From an uncultured Oscillospiraceae bacterium (GTDB lineage: Bacteria > Bacillota > Clostridia > Oscillospirales > Oscillospiraceae), in NCBI GenBank assembly GCA_934590505.1, contig CAKTPC010000004.1, positions 1-42,133 of the forward strand: a stretch of DNA of 42,133 nucleotides, in the 5' to 3' direction. A model generated the notes under the pieces. The model was not told where the DNA came from. It worked only from the letters and a program-made list of their open reading frames with translations, and did not search any database. The position numbers and the translations under genes were made by a program. Of this stretch, positions 32,736 to 40,399 are shown in pieces (the first letter of the stretch is position 1; each line of letters opens with the position of its first letter).

Positions 32736-32755
32736 GAAAAAAGAAAAGGTTTTCT
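32724..32755. promoter_or_regulatory. Upstream operator sites of the LacI-family regulator
   Basis: A half-site AGAAAACGTC (32724-32733) and a near-palindrome AGAAAAGGTTTTCT (32742-32755, only the centre differs from perfect symmetry). Both match the perfect palindrome at 32890-32905, about 150 bases away, so looping between sites is conceivable. Confidence 0.6.
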
Positions 32756-32858
32756 ATAAAAATCAAGCTTTTTAAATGTCGAAATCTTTAAGAGAGTTTG
32801 AACACATGTAAAAATACCGCATTTCTTATGCTATTTTTACAAAAAAGAACAAAAAATC

Positions 32859-32886
32859 TTGTTTAGAAAGCAAAAGAAAATACACT
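32859..32886 (+). promoter_or_regulatory. Promoter of the TRAP operon
   Basis: TTGTTT (32859-32864) and TACACT (32881-32886) are 16 bases apart; transcription would start near 32893, inside the perfect operator palindrome. Both boxes are below consensus. Confidence 0.55.
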
Positions 32887-32889
32887 TTA

Positions 32890-32905
32890 CAGAAAACGTT
32901 TTCTG
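32890..32905. promoter_or_regulatory. LacI-family operator palindrome
   Basis: CAGAAAACGTTTTCTG is a perfect 16-base palindrome with the central CG typical of LacI-family operators. It covers the predicted transcription start of dctP, so a bound repressor would block initiation. Catabolite control by CcpA is an alternative reader of such a site. Confidence 0.8.
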
Positions 32906-32978
32906 ATGTATTCTCAAATCATGATGCGGCGGCAGATGTTGTCCCGCTCAAACAAACAACTTTTACAGGAGGAAGAAA

Positions 32979-34001
32979 ATGAAAAAAACACTGGCGATGA
33001 TCCTTTGCCTCGTTCTCTGCGCAGCGCTGTTCGCAGGCTGCGGCAGCACCGCTGAAGCTCCCGCTGCGGCCCCCGCTGCAGACGGCGCGGCTGACGCGGC
33101 ACCTGCAGAGACCATAACCCTCAAGCTCGCCGACAACGGCGCTGACACCATGCCCAACGTTATCGCGGCACGCAAGTTCGCTGAGCTCGCGAACGAGTAC
33201 ACCAACGGCACTGTCGTCGTTGAGGTTTTCAGCAACGGCGTTCTCGGTGACGAGGCTTCTGTCGCTGACCAGCTCCAGGCCGGCACCCTCGACATGGCCC
33301 GTATCTCCACCACCGGTATGGCTCCCAGCTGCCCCGCACTCAGAGCAGCCTCCATGCCTTTCCTCTTCGCTACCGATCAGGCAAAGTATGACGCGTTCGA
33401 CGGCGAATTCGGTCAGGCTCTGACTGAGGCAGTCCTTGAGGACACCGGCATCGTGAACCTCACCTACTTCTTTGCGACCGCACGTTCCTTCTACACCGTT
33501 GACAAGCCCATCACCTGCGTTGCAGACATGGCCGGCCTGAAGATCCGCTCTCAGGAGGATCCCATCGTCATGGCTATGTTCGAGGCTCTCGGCGCAAAAG
33601 CCACCCCGATGAACTACTCCGAAGTCTACTCCGCACTTGAGACCAAGATCGTTGACGGCGCAGAGAACGACATGACCTCTTACTACACCTCCGGCCACTA
33701 TGAGGTCGCTCCTTACTACAGCCTTGATAAGCACACCGCTCTCGGTTCCCTCTTCTGCATCAGCGGCAAGGCATGGGATTCCCTCAGCGCAGATCAGCAG
33801 GATGCTCTCAAGAAGGCCGCTCAGGAAGCCTCCATGTACGACCGCGAGCTGCTTGAGACCTCCGAAGCTGAGTCCCGCGCAGCTGTCGAAGCAGGCGGCG
33901 CGACCATCATCGACGTCGACATTTCCGAGTTCCAGGATGCCTGCAGCAGCGTTTACGAACTGTACCCCGAGCTCAAGGAGTACCTTGACCTGATCAAGTA
34001 A
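32979..34001 (+). CDS. dctP: TRAP transporter substrate-binding lipoprotein (DctP)
   Basis: 340 residues. A lipobox LFAGC places the lipid-bearing Cys at 21, followed by an Ala/Pro linker and a DctP-type binding domain. The conserved Arg in GLKIRSQE (Arg190) is the residue that grips the ligand carboxylate in TRAP binding proteins, so the ligand is probably an acid. Related proteins bind uronates, sialate or C4 acids. First gene of the operon; a stable hairpin follows, which may keep its expression above that of the membrane subunits. Confidence 0.93.
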   Translation: MKKTLAMILCLVLCAALFAGCGSTAEAPAAAPAADGAADAAPAETITLKLADNGADTMPNVIAARKFAELANEYTNGTVVVEVFSNGVLGDEASVADQLQAGTLDMARISTTGMAPSCPALRAASMPFLFATDQAKYDAFDGEFGQALTEAVLEDTGIVNLTYFFATARSFYTVDKPITCVADMAGLKIRSQEDPIVMAMFEALGAKATPMNYSEVYSALETKIVDGAENDMTSYYTSGHYEVAPYYSLDKHTALGSLFCISGKAWDSLSADQQDALKKAAQEASMYDRELLETSEAESRAAVEAGGATIIDVDISEFQDACSSVYELYPELKEYLDLIK

Positions 34002-34029
34002 TAGGCCTCGGACACACACGACATTTTCC

Positions 34030-34060
34030 GTATAACGAGAGCTTTCCGCTCTCGTTATAC
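34030..34060 (+). other. Stem-loop between dctP and dctQ
   Basis: A perfect 13-bp stem with a five-base loop, followed by ATTTAAA rather than a T run. Such hairpins often stabilise the upstream mRNA and lower read-through, giving more binding protein than permease. Confidence 0.6.
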
Positions 34061-34080
34061 ATTTAAAAAGGGGTTTTATA

Positions 34081-34623
34081 ATGAAATTTGTCGACAAAGC
34101 AGATTCTTTTTTCAAGAAAATAATAAAAGTCGAAAAGGCTTTAGGCGCGCTGTCGCTGTTTATAATGCTGGTCATTTGCTTCAGCGCGGTCATAATGAGA
34201 TATGTTTTCAACGATCCTTGGACATGGAGCGAAGAGGTCATCCTCGTCATCCTTGTTATCTTCGGCTATCTCTGCATTTCAATTGACGTTTATAACGATG
34301 AGCATATTGCTCTCACATTCCTGTATAACGCAGTACCCAAGTGGGCAAAGACAGCCATGGACTGCCTGCGCCACATTCTTATCGGGGGCTTCTTCCTCCT
34401 TATGGCTAACTATGGAGTTCAGATATACCAGATAAAGGCAAATAAGCAGCTTGCCGCGACCGGCTGGTCCCAGGGCATTGTTTATTTCGCGCAGGTAGTA
34501 GTTTCCGTTCTTGTGGTTTTCTTCTGCGTGATGAATCTTTTGAAGGTCATTGTCCGCAGCGCGGACAAGAACAACAATGCCGCGCAGCAGAATGAAACTG
34601 AAAATGGAGGCGAAAGCGTATGA
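34081..34623 (+). CDS. dctQ: TRAP transporter small permease (DctQ)
   Basis: 180-residue, four-segment membrane subunit. RYVFNDPWTWSEEVILVILV in the first half is the DctQ signature. It partners dctM; the two genes overlap by four bases (ATGA). The tail is hydrophilic, rich in Asn and Gln. Confidence 0.92.
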   Translation: MKFVDKADSFFKKIIKVEKALGALSLFIMLVICFSAVIMRYVFNDPWTWSEEVILVILVIFGYLCISIDVYNDEHIALTFLYNAVPKWAKTAMDCLRHILIGGFFLLMANYGVQIYQIKANKQLAATGWSQGIVYFAQVVVSVLVVFFCVMNLLKVIVRSADKNNNAAQQNETENGGESV

Positions 34624-35927
34624 GCACAGTTACAACCGGCATCCTGATCCTTTTCGGCACGCTATTTCTTCTCATCTGCCTGCGTATACCCATAGCCTTC
34701 TCGCTCGGTATCGCGGCTATCGTCAGCGCGCTCTACCTTGATATCCCCCTGCTCAACATCTTCATGAAGATGGTCACGAGCATGCAGAGCTTCGTCATAA
34801 TCGCCGCCCCGTTCTTCATCGTCATGGCGCAGATCATGTGCGACGGCGGCGTCACCAAGAAGCTTATGAACTTCTGCAACCTGATCGTCGGCCGTATCCG
34901 CGGCGGCACGGCTCTGGTGAACATCATCGTCTCCATGCTCTTCGGCGGCATCTCCGGCAGTTCTACCGCGGACGTTTCCTCCATCGGCGCTATGCTCATC
35001 CCCGCAATGGTGGATGAGGGCTACGATGCGGACTATTCCGTCGCTGTTACCGTTACCTCCTCCCTTGAGGGCGTCATGATCCCGCCCAGCCAGAACATGC
35101 TGTTCTATGCCGTGGCGGCAGGCAGCGGCCTGTCTATAAGCACTCTGCTTATCTGCGGGTACCTGCCTGGCGTTCTCCTCACGCTCGGCCTGTGCATCCC
35201 CGCGCTCATCATCGCGAAGAAGCGCGACTACCCCATCATGGCCGTCAACACTCAGGGCCAGAAGCTGAAGATCGTCTTTGAGGCGCTTGCAGGCCTGATG
35301 GCTATCGTCATCATCGTCGTCAGCACCACCTGCGGCATCTGCTCGGCGACAGAGTCCGCCGCTATCGCTGCAGTTTACGCTCTGCTGGTCTCCGTTTTCA
35401 TTTACAAGTCCCTGACCTTCAAGCAGTTTGTAAACTCCTTCTTCTCCGCACTTCCTATCATGGCAATGTCTCTTGCGATCATCGCCTGCTCCAACGCGTT
35501 CAGCTACGTCATGAGCTACCTCAAAGTGCCTGAGCTCCTCAGCAATGCCGTTCTCAGCATTTCCCAGAACCCCAATGTCATCATCCTGCTCATGCTCCTG
35601 CTGATGATCGTGCTGGGCTGCTTCATGGATATGGGCGTTCTGATCTTTGTCTCCACGCCTATCCTCTATCCGCTGGCTGTCGGCACCCTCGGCATGAACC
35701 CGTATCACTTCGGCGTCGTGCTGGTGTTCGGCTTCGCTATCGGCCTGTGCACTCCCCCTGTCGGCACCTCTCTGTTCCTCGGCTGCAAGATCGGCAAGAT
35801 ATCGGTGGAAAGCTCGCTCAAGGCATTTGTACCGTTCTATCTTATCATGCTCGCGCTGCTGTTTGTCTTTGCCTATATTCCCGAGGTTTCCCTCTGCCTG
35901 CCGAGATGGCTGGGACTCACGGTATAA
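34620..35927 (+). CDS. dctM: TRAP transporter large permease (DctM)
   Basis: 435-residue, about twelve-segment subunit using a sodium gradient to import the ligand delivered by DctP. Conserved blocks LFGGISGSSTADVSSIGAML and the later PPVGTSLFLGCKIGKIS are DctM marks. Normal length. The operon continues 21 bases later with the AGE gene. Confidence 0.93.
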   Translation: MSTVTTGILILFGTLFLLICLRIPIAFSLGIAAIVSALYLDIPLLNIFMKMVTSMQSFVIIAAPFFIVMAQIMCDGGVTKKLMNFCNLIVGRIRGGTALVNIIVSMLFGGISGSSTADVSSIGAMLIPAMVDEGYDADYSVAVTVTSSLEGVMIPPSQNMLFYAVAAGSGLSISTLLICGYLPGVLLTLGLCIPALIIAKKRDYPIMAVNTQGQKLKIVFEALAGLMAIVIIVVSTTCGICSATESAAIAAVYALLVSVFIYKSLTFKQFVNSFFSALPIMAMSLAIIACSNAFSYVMSYLKVPELLSNAVLSISQNPNVIILLMLLLMIVLGCFMDMGVLIFVSTPILYPLAVGTLGMNPYHFGVVLVFGFAIGLCTPPVGTSLFLGCKIGKISVESSLKAFVPFYLIMLALLFVFAYIPEVSLCLPRWLGLTV

Positions 35928-35947
35928 GTGTGACACGGCGGTGAACA

Positions 35948-37240
35948 ATGGTCATCAACGAATTTTCACTGAGAGCACTTACCGGGTTCTATGAGAACGA
36001 ACTGGTAAACAATTTCCTCAGCTTCTGGCTCCCCAGGTGCGAGGACAAGGAGAACGGCGGCTTTCTCAACTGCTTTGACAATAAGGGAGAGCACCTCGTT
36101 TCCAAAAACAAATACTGCTGGAGCCAGGGCCGTTTTGTCTGGATATTCTCAAAGCTTGCCTCCACCGAGGCGCCCATTTTCTCGGATGCGCAGCGGGCGG
36201 AATTTCTGCGGCTCGCCAAGAACGGCGCGGACTTTCTCGAAGCGCACGCGCTCATCCCGGGCAGGGATATATGCTCCTTCCTGCTCGATGAGAAGGGAGA
36301 GCCCATATTCGTCGACGGAGCTGACAGGCTCGATATGAGCATCTATGCCGACTGCTTTGTGATAGCCGGCATGGCGATGTACGCGCTCCAGTCGGGCGAG
36401 GAGTCAAAATACAGGTTCGCAAAGGATCTCTATCTTTCTGTCCTCGACAGGGTAGAGAAAAACGACTTCCAGACTCTCCCATACCCCCTGTCCAAGAGCC
36501 TGCGAGCGCACGGGATACCGATGATTCTCTCCAACATTTCAAAGGATATCCATTTTGCGGCAAAGCGCTTTGAGCCGGAATACGCCGGTATCGCGGCGGA
36601 GAACATGTGGCGCTTCTCAAGCGACACGCTCAGCCACTTCATGGACGGCGATCACCTCATACATGAGGTGATAACGGCGGATAACAGGTTCTTCCCACAG
36701 ACTCTGGGCGACCACATCAACCCCGGCCATTCCATAGAGGACGCATGGTTCATGCTTGACTCGGCGGAAATAAACGGGCACAGAGAGAGCTTTGCGGATA
36801 TCTTCCAAATGGTGCTTTCCACGCTCGATGCGGGCTGGGATGAGCAGTACGGCGGCATCCTGCATTTCGCCTCCGTCCGCGGCGGTGAGCCTGACGGGGA
36901 CAACAGCGGCTTTGAAGAAGAACCTATGTCCGTGCAGCTCGGCGGCTGGGGCGATAAGCTCTGGTGGCCGCACTCCGAGGCGCTGTACACTACGCTCCGC
37001 TGCTATGCGCAGTCCGGTGACGCGCGCTTCCTGGCTTGGCACGAGAAGGTGTTCAACTATGCCTACAGCACCTTCCCCAACACCGACCCGAACATAAGAG
37101 AATGGGTACAGATCCGCGAGCGTAACGGGAACGCCTGTGAAAAGGTCGTCGCGCTGCCGGTAAAGGACCCGTACCACGTAATGAGAAATCTAATTTTGAT
37201 AATAGAGCTGCTGTATAAGATCGCAGCCGGAGAACAGTGA
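35948..37240 (+). CDS. AGE-family epimerase/isomerase
   Basis: 430-residue (alpha/alpha)6-barrel enzyme of the N-acylglucosamine 2-epimerase superfamily. The catalytic histidines fit NPGHSIEDAW (H261) and DPYHVMRNL (H410), and KLWWPHSEAL is the conserved third strand of the site. Members interconvert GlcNAc and ManNAc, epimerise cellobiose, or isomerise aldoses and ketoses (YihS type). Which reaction occurs here is not readable. The stop overlaps the nagB-like start. Confidence 0.88.
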   Translation: MVINEFSLRALTGFYENELVNNFLSFWLPRCEDKENGGFLNCFDNKGEHLVSKNKYCWSQGRFVWIFSKLASTEAPIFSDAQRAEFLRLAKNGADFLEAHALIPGRDICSFLLDEKGEPIFVDGADRLDMSIYADCFVIAGMAMYALQSGEESKYRFAKDLYLSVLDRVEKNDFQTLPYPLSKSLRAHGIPMILSNISKDIHFAAKRFEPEYAGIAAENMWRFSSDTLSHFMDGDHLIHEVITADNRFFPQTLGDHINPGHSIEDAWFMLDSAEINGHRESFADIFQMVLSTLDAGWDEQYGGILHFASVRGGEPDGDNSGFEEEPMSVQLGGWGDKLWWPHSEALYTTLRCYAQSGDARFLAWHEKVFNYAYSTFPNTDPNIREWVQIRERNGNACEKVVALPVKDPYHVMRNLILIIELLYKIAAGEQ

Positions 37241-37995
37241 TGAAAAGAGAATTTTTCGTAGATAAACTTCGCGTTGTAATTACGGACACCCGCGATGAGA
37301 TGGGAGCGGCAGCAGCTTCCGACGCGGCAGAGTACATGCGTGCGCAGATAGCAAAGCTCGGCGGCATTTCCGCCATCTTTGCCGCAGCGCCCTCGCAGAA
37401 CGAGGTGCTTGAGCATGTCAGCCATGAAGATATTGACTGGAGCAAGGTAACGGCGTATCATATGGATGAATATGTCGGCCTCGCGCCTGACGCGCCGCAG
37501 CGCTTCGCAAGATACCTTGACGCGCACATCTTCTCGAAGGTGAACTTCGGCAAGGTCAACTATCTCGCCGGGGACGACGGAAGGCTCAACCCCGCCTACA
37601 GCGACATGTTTACCCATAACCGCGCGGACATCTGCTTCATGGGCATCGGTGAAAACGGCCACATCGCCTTCAACGATCCCCCTGTCGCCGACCTCTTTGA
37701 CGATAACTTCGCCAAGGAAGTGAAGCTGGACGATGTCTGCCGCATGCAGCAGGTGCATGACGGCTGCTTTGCAAGCTTTGACCTTGTCCCCGAGAAGGCC
37801 ATCACGCTCACCGTGCCCACACTCCTGCGCACGAGCAAGCTGATCTGCGCCGTTCCCGGCTCGACGAAGGCAAAGGCCGCGTATGATATGCTCAACGGCC
37901 CTATCGGCGTCGAGTGCCCCGCGTCGGCGCTCAGGCTGCACCCGGATGCGACGCTGTATCTGGATGCTGATGCCGCTGCGCTGCTGAAGGTATAA
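37240..37995 (+). CDS. NagB-like glucosamine-6-phosphate deaminase/isomerase
   Basis: 251-residue member of the GlcN-6-phosphate deaminase family. AYHMDEYVGL (D76) and GIGENGHIAFNDP (135-147, H141) are the active-site blocks. E. coli NagB has Asp141 and Glu148 in the second block; here Asn139 and Asp146 stand instead. A closely similar block is common in NagB-like paralogues of unproven function. The ATG at 37240 overlaps the AGE stop (TGATG). Confidence 0.85.
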   Translation: MKREFFVDKLRVVITDTRDEMGAAAASDAAEYMRAQIAKLGGISAIFAAAPSQNEVLEHVSHEDIDWSKVTAYHMDEYVGLAPDAPQRFARYLDAHIFSKVNFGKVNYLAGDDGRLNPAYSDMFTHNRADICFMGIGENGHIAFNDPPVADLFDDNFAKEVKLDDVCRMQQVHDGCFASFDLVPEKAITLTVPTLLRTSKLICAVPGSTKAKAAYDMLNGPIGVECPASALRLHPDATLYLDADAAALLKV

Positions 37996-38000
37996 GTTTC

Positions 38001-38074
38001 ATGCCGTCTCACGGAAAGCGGGGGAGCCTGCTCACAGGGTTTTCTGTGACAGCCCCGCCCTCCGCGGGCGGCAT
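38001..38074 (+). repeat. Nested hairpin between nagB and nagA
   Basis: Three concentric stems: ATGCCG/CGGCAT (38001-38006 with 38069-38074), GCGGGG/CCCCGC (38018-38023 with 38053-38058) and TCACAG/CTGTGA (38032-38037 with 38044-38049). No T tract immediately follows the outer stem. Could be a processing site or REP-like element. Confidence 0.55.
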
Positions 38075-38098
38075 TTGTACGATTTTTAAAGGAGAACT

Positions 38099-39280
38099 AT
38101 GAAAACTGTTTTCACGAACGGCAGAATAATCCTCACTGACAGGATCCTTGACGGTTACAGTGTGATCGTCGAGGACGGCGTTATCTCTGACGTGACCAAG
38201 AGCACCGCCGCGGCGGACAAGGTCGTCGACCTCAAGGGCTGCTATCTTGCCCCCGGCTTTATCGACATGCACACCCACGGCGCGGGCGGGCACGACTTTA
38301 TGGACGGTACCGAGGAAGCCGTAAAGGGTGCGTGCATGACCCACCTGAGCCACGGCACGACATCCATCGTACCCACGACGCTGACCTGCCTCAACGGTGA
38401 GCTGTTCAATTTCTTTGAAGTCTACCGTAAGGTAAAGGCCGATTGGCACGAGGGACCGAATCTCCTCGGCATACACCTTGAAGGCCCGTTCTTCAACGCC
38501 GCGCAGGCCGGCGCGCAGGACCCCAAGTTCCTGCAGCTGCCGACGAGAGAGAACTTTATGCCGATCCTTGAGGCCGGCGGCGCGGACATCATGAGGATCT
38601 CCGTGGCCGTTGAGCTTGAGGGCGCGCTCGAACTCGGCAGAGAGCTCAAGCAGCGCGGCATCATCGCTGCCATCGGGCACTCCGACGCGACCTGTGCCGA
38701 GGTCGCGAAAGCGGTCGAGGCCGGGTACAGCTTCGTGACGCACCTGTACTCGGGCATGTCGGCGCTGCACCGCGTCGGCCCGTACAGAGTCCTCGGCGTT
38801 GTGGAATCGGCATATCTGTTTGATGAGCTCGGCGTCGAGATCATTTCGGACGGAAAGCACCTGCCGCCGGAGCTTCTGAGACTGATAGTCAAGAACAAGG
38901 GCGTCGATAACATCTGCCTTATTACCGACTCCATGCGCGGCGCCGGCATGCCCGAGGGCTCGCGCCCCAAGCTCGGCAGCCTCACGAACGGTCAGGAAAC
39001 GCTCATCCGGGACGGCGTCGCGATGATGCCCGACCTCAAGGCATTTGCCGGAAGCGTCTGCACTACCGACAGATGCGTGCGCACCATGTATAAGCTTGCA
39101 GGCGTGTCCCTGCCTGACGCCGTGCGCATGATGACCGCAAACCCCGCAAAGGTGCTCGGCGTAGACGGCAGTAAGGGCACTATCGCGAAGGGCATGGATG
39201 CAGATCTCGTCGTTTTCGATGACGATATCAATATCTCCGAGGTGTACGTCGGAGGAGAGCCGCGCTATGCGGCAGAGTGA
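38099..39280 (+). CDS. NagA-like N-acetylglucosamine-6-phosphate deacetylase
   Basis: 393-residue amidohydrolase. Metal and catalytic residues are visible: H58 and H60 (MHTHGAGG), E128 (IHLEGP), H194 (GHSDAT), H215 (THLYSGM) and D277 (ITDSMRGAGMPEG). In canonical NagA the last-but-one block reads THLFNAM; the Asn and Ala that help to hold the substrate are here Ser and Gly. Deacetylation of GlcNAc-6-phosphate is therefore the family default but not assured. Follows a structured spacer, with GGAG before the ATG. Confidence 0.86.
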   Translation: MKTVFTNGRIILTDRILDGYSVIVEDGVISDVTKSTAAADKVVDLKGCYLAPGFIDMHTHGAGGHDFMDGTEEAVKGACMTHLSHGTTSIVPTTLTCLNGELFNFFEVYRKVKADWHEGPNLLGIHLEGPFFNAAQAGAQDPKFLQLPTRENFMPILEAGGADIMRISVAVELEGALELGRELKQRGIIAAIGHSDATCAEVAKAVEAGYSFVTHLYSGMSALHRVGPYRVLGVVESAYLFDELGVEIISDGKHLPPELLRLIVKNKGVDNICLITDSMRGAGMPEGSRPKLGSLTNGQETLIRDGVAMMPDLKAFAGSVCTTDRCVRTMYKLAGVSLPDAVRMMTANPAKVLGVDGSKGTIAKGMDADLVVFDDDINISEVYVGGEPRYAAE

Positions 39281-39304
39281 TTTAATAAACGGAGGAGCAT
39301 AACT

Positions 39305-40399
39305 ATGCAGATGACATGGCGCTGGTACGGCGAAGGCAACGATCCCATCACCCTTTCCGATATCAAGCAGATCCCCGGCGTGACCGGTATTGTCTGGGCG
39401 CTTCACAGCAAGCTGCCCGGCGAGATATGGACCGTTGAGGAGATAGAGGAGGTCCGGCAGCAGATCGAGGGCGCGGGCTTCAACATGGACGTGGTCGAAT
39501 CCGTGAACGTCCATGACGATATAAAGATCGGCCTGCCCACTCGTGACGGGCTTATCGAAAACTACAAGGCCACGATGCGCAACCTCTCCAAATTCGGCGT
39601 GAAGGTCATATGCTATAACTTCATGCCCATCTTCGACTGGACGCGCACCGACCTGTTCCACCCCGTGGGCGACGGCTCAACGGCGCTGTTCTATCAGAAG
39701 GACATGATCCGTGACGACTATAAGTCTATGGCCGAGTATATCCTCAGCTTCACAGAGAAGTACAACATGACCTTCCCAGGCTGGGAGCCTGAGAGAATGG
39801 CAAAGCTCGATGAGCTGTTTGCCGCTTACAAGGACGTGACCAAGGAAAAGCTCTGGGAGAACCTGCGCTACTTCCTCGAAGCGCTCATGCCTACCTGCCA
39901 TGAGACCGGCATCAAAATGGCCATCCACATGGATGATCCCCCTTGGGACATCTTCGGCCTGCCGCGCCTGCTCGTGGATGAGGCGAGCATCGACCGCTTC
40001 CTCAAAATGGTCGATGATCCGTATAACTGCCTCACTCTCTGCTCCGGTTCTCTGAATGCAAACCCCGAAAATAACGTCGCGGATATCGTGCGCAAGCACT
40101 GTGACCGCATCGCCTTTGCCCACATCCGCAATATCCACCATTTCGACAACGGCGATTTCTCCGAGGCCGCCCACCGCGACTGCTGCGGCGAAACCGGCAT
40201 CATTGATATTCTCCGCGCCTACCATGAGAACGACTATCAGGGCTATATCCGCCCGGATCATGGCCGTCAGCTGTGGGAGGAAGGCCCCGGCAGCTGCCGC
40301 CCGGGCTACGGCAAGTATGACCGCGCACTTGGCATCCAGTACATGCTTGGCGTGTGGGATCTGCTGGACAGGCTGAAAGAGGAAAAGAACAATGGCTGA
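39305..40399 (+). CDS. uxuA: Mannonate dehydratase
   Basis: 364 residues, UxuA family: dehydrates D-mannonate to 2-keto-3-deoxygluconate. MQMTWRWYGEGNDPITLSDI, the LCSGSLNANPENN block and FAHIRNI with the later RPDHGRQLW are typical metal-site segments. Length is near the family norm. The end overlaps uxuB by eight bases. Confidence 0.93.
   Translation: MQMTWRWYGEGNDPITLSDIKQIPGVTGIVWALHSKLPGEIWTVEEIEEVRQQIEGAGFNMDVVESVNVHDDIKIGLPTRDGLIENYKATMRNLSKFGVKVICYNFMPIFDWTRTDLFHPVGDGSTALFYQKDMIRDDYKSMAEYILSFTEKYNMTFPGWEPERMAKLDELFAAYKDVTKEKLWENLRYFLEALMPTCHETGIKMAIHMDDPPWDIFGLPRLLVDEASIDRFLKMVDDPYNCLTLCSGSLNANPENNVADIVRKHCDRIAFAHIRNIHHFDNGDFSEAAHRDCCGETGIIDILRAYHENDYQGYIRPDHGRQLWEEGPGSCRPGYGKYDRALGIQYMLGVWDLLDRLKEEKNNG

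Larger units (their letters stand above)
32684..32978. promoter_or_regulatory. Divergent control region of lacI-like gene and TRAP operon
   Basis: AT-rich 295 bases. They hold the two promoters and three operator-like sites described separately. The stretch 32756-32858 shows no further recognisable signal. GGAGGAA before 32979 is the dctP ribosome site. Confidence 0.75.

Noticed and set aside
38009..39661. 550-codon minus-strand open frame over nagA and uxuA
   Set aside because: Mirror of strong sense genes; no ribosome site or recognisable domain.
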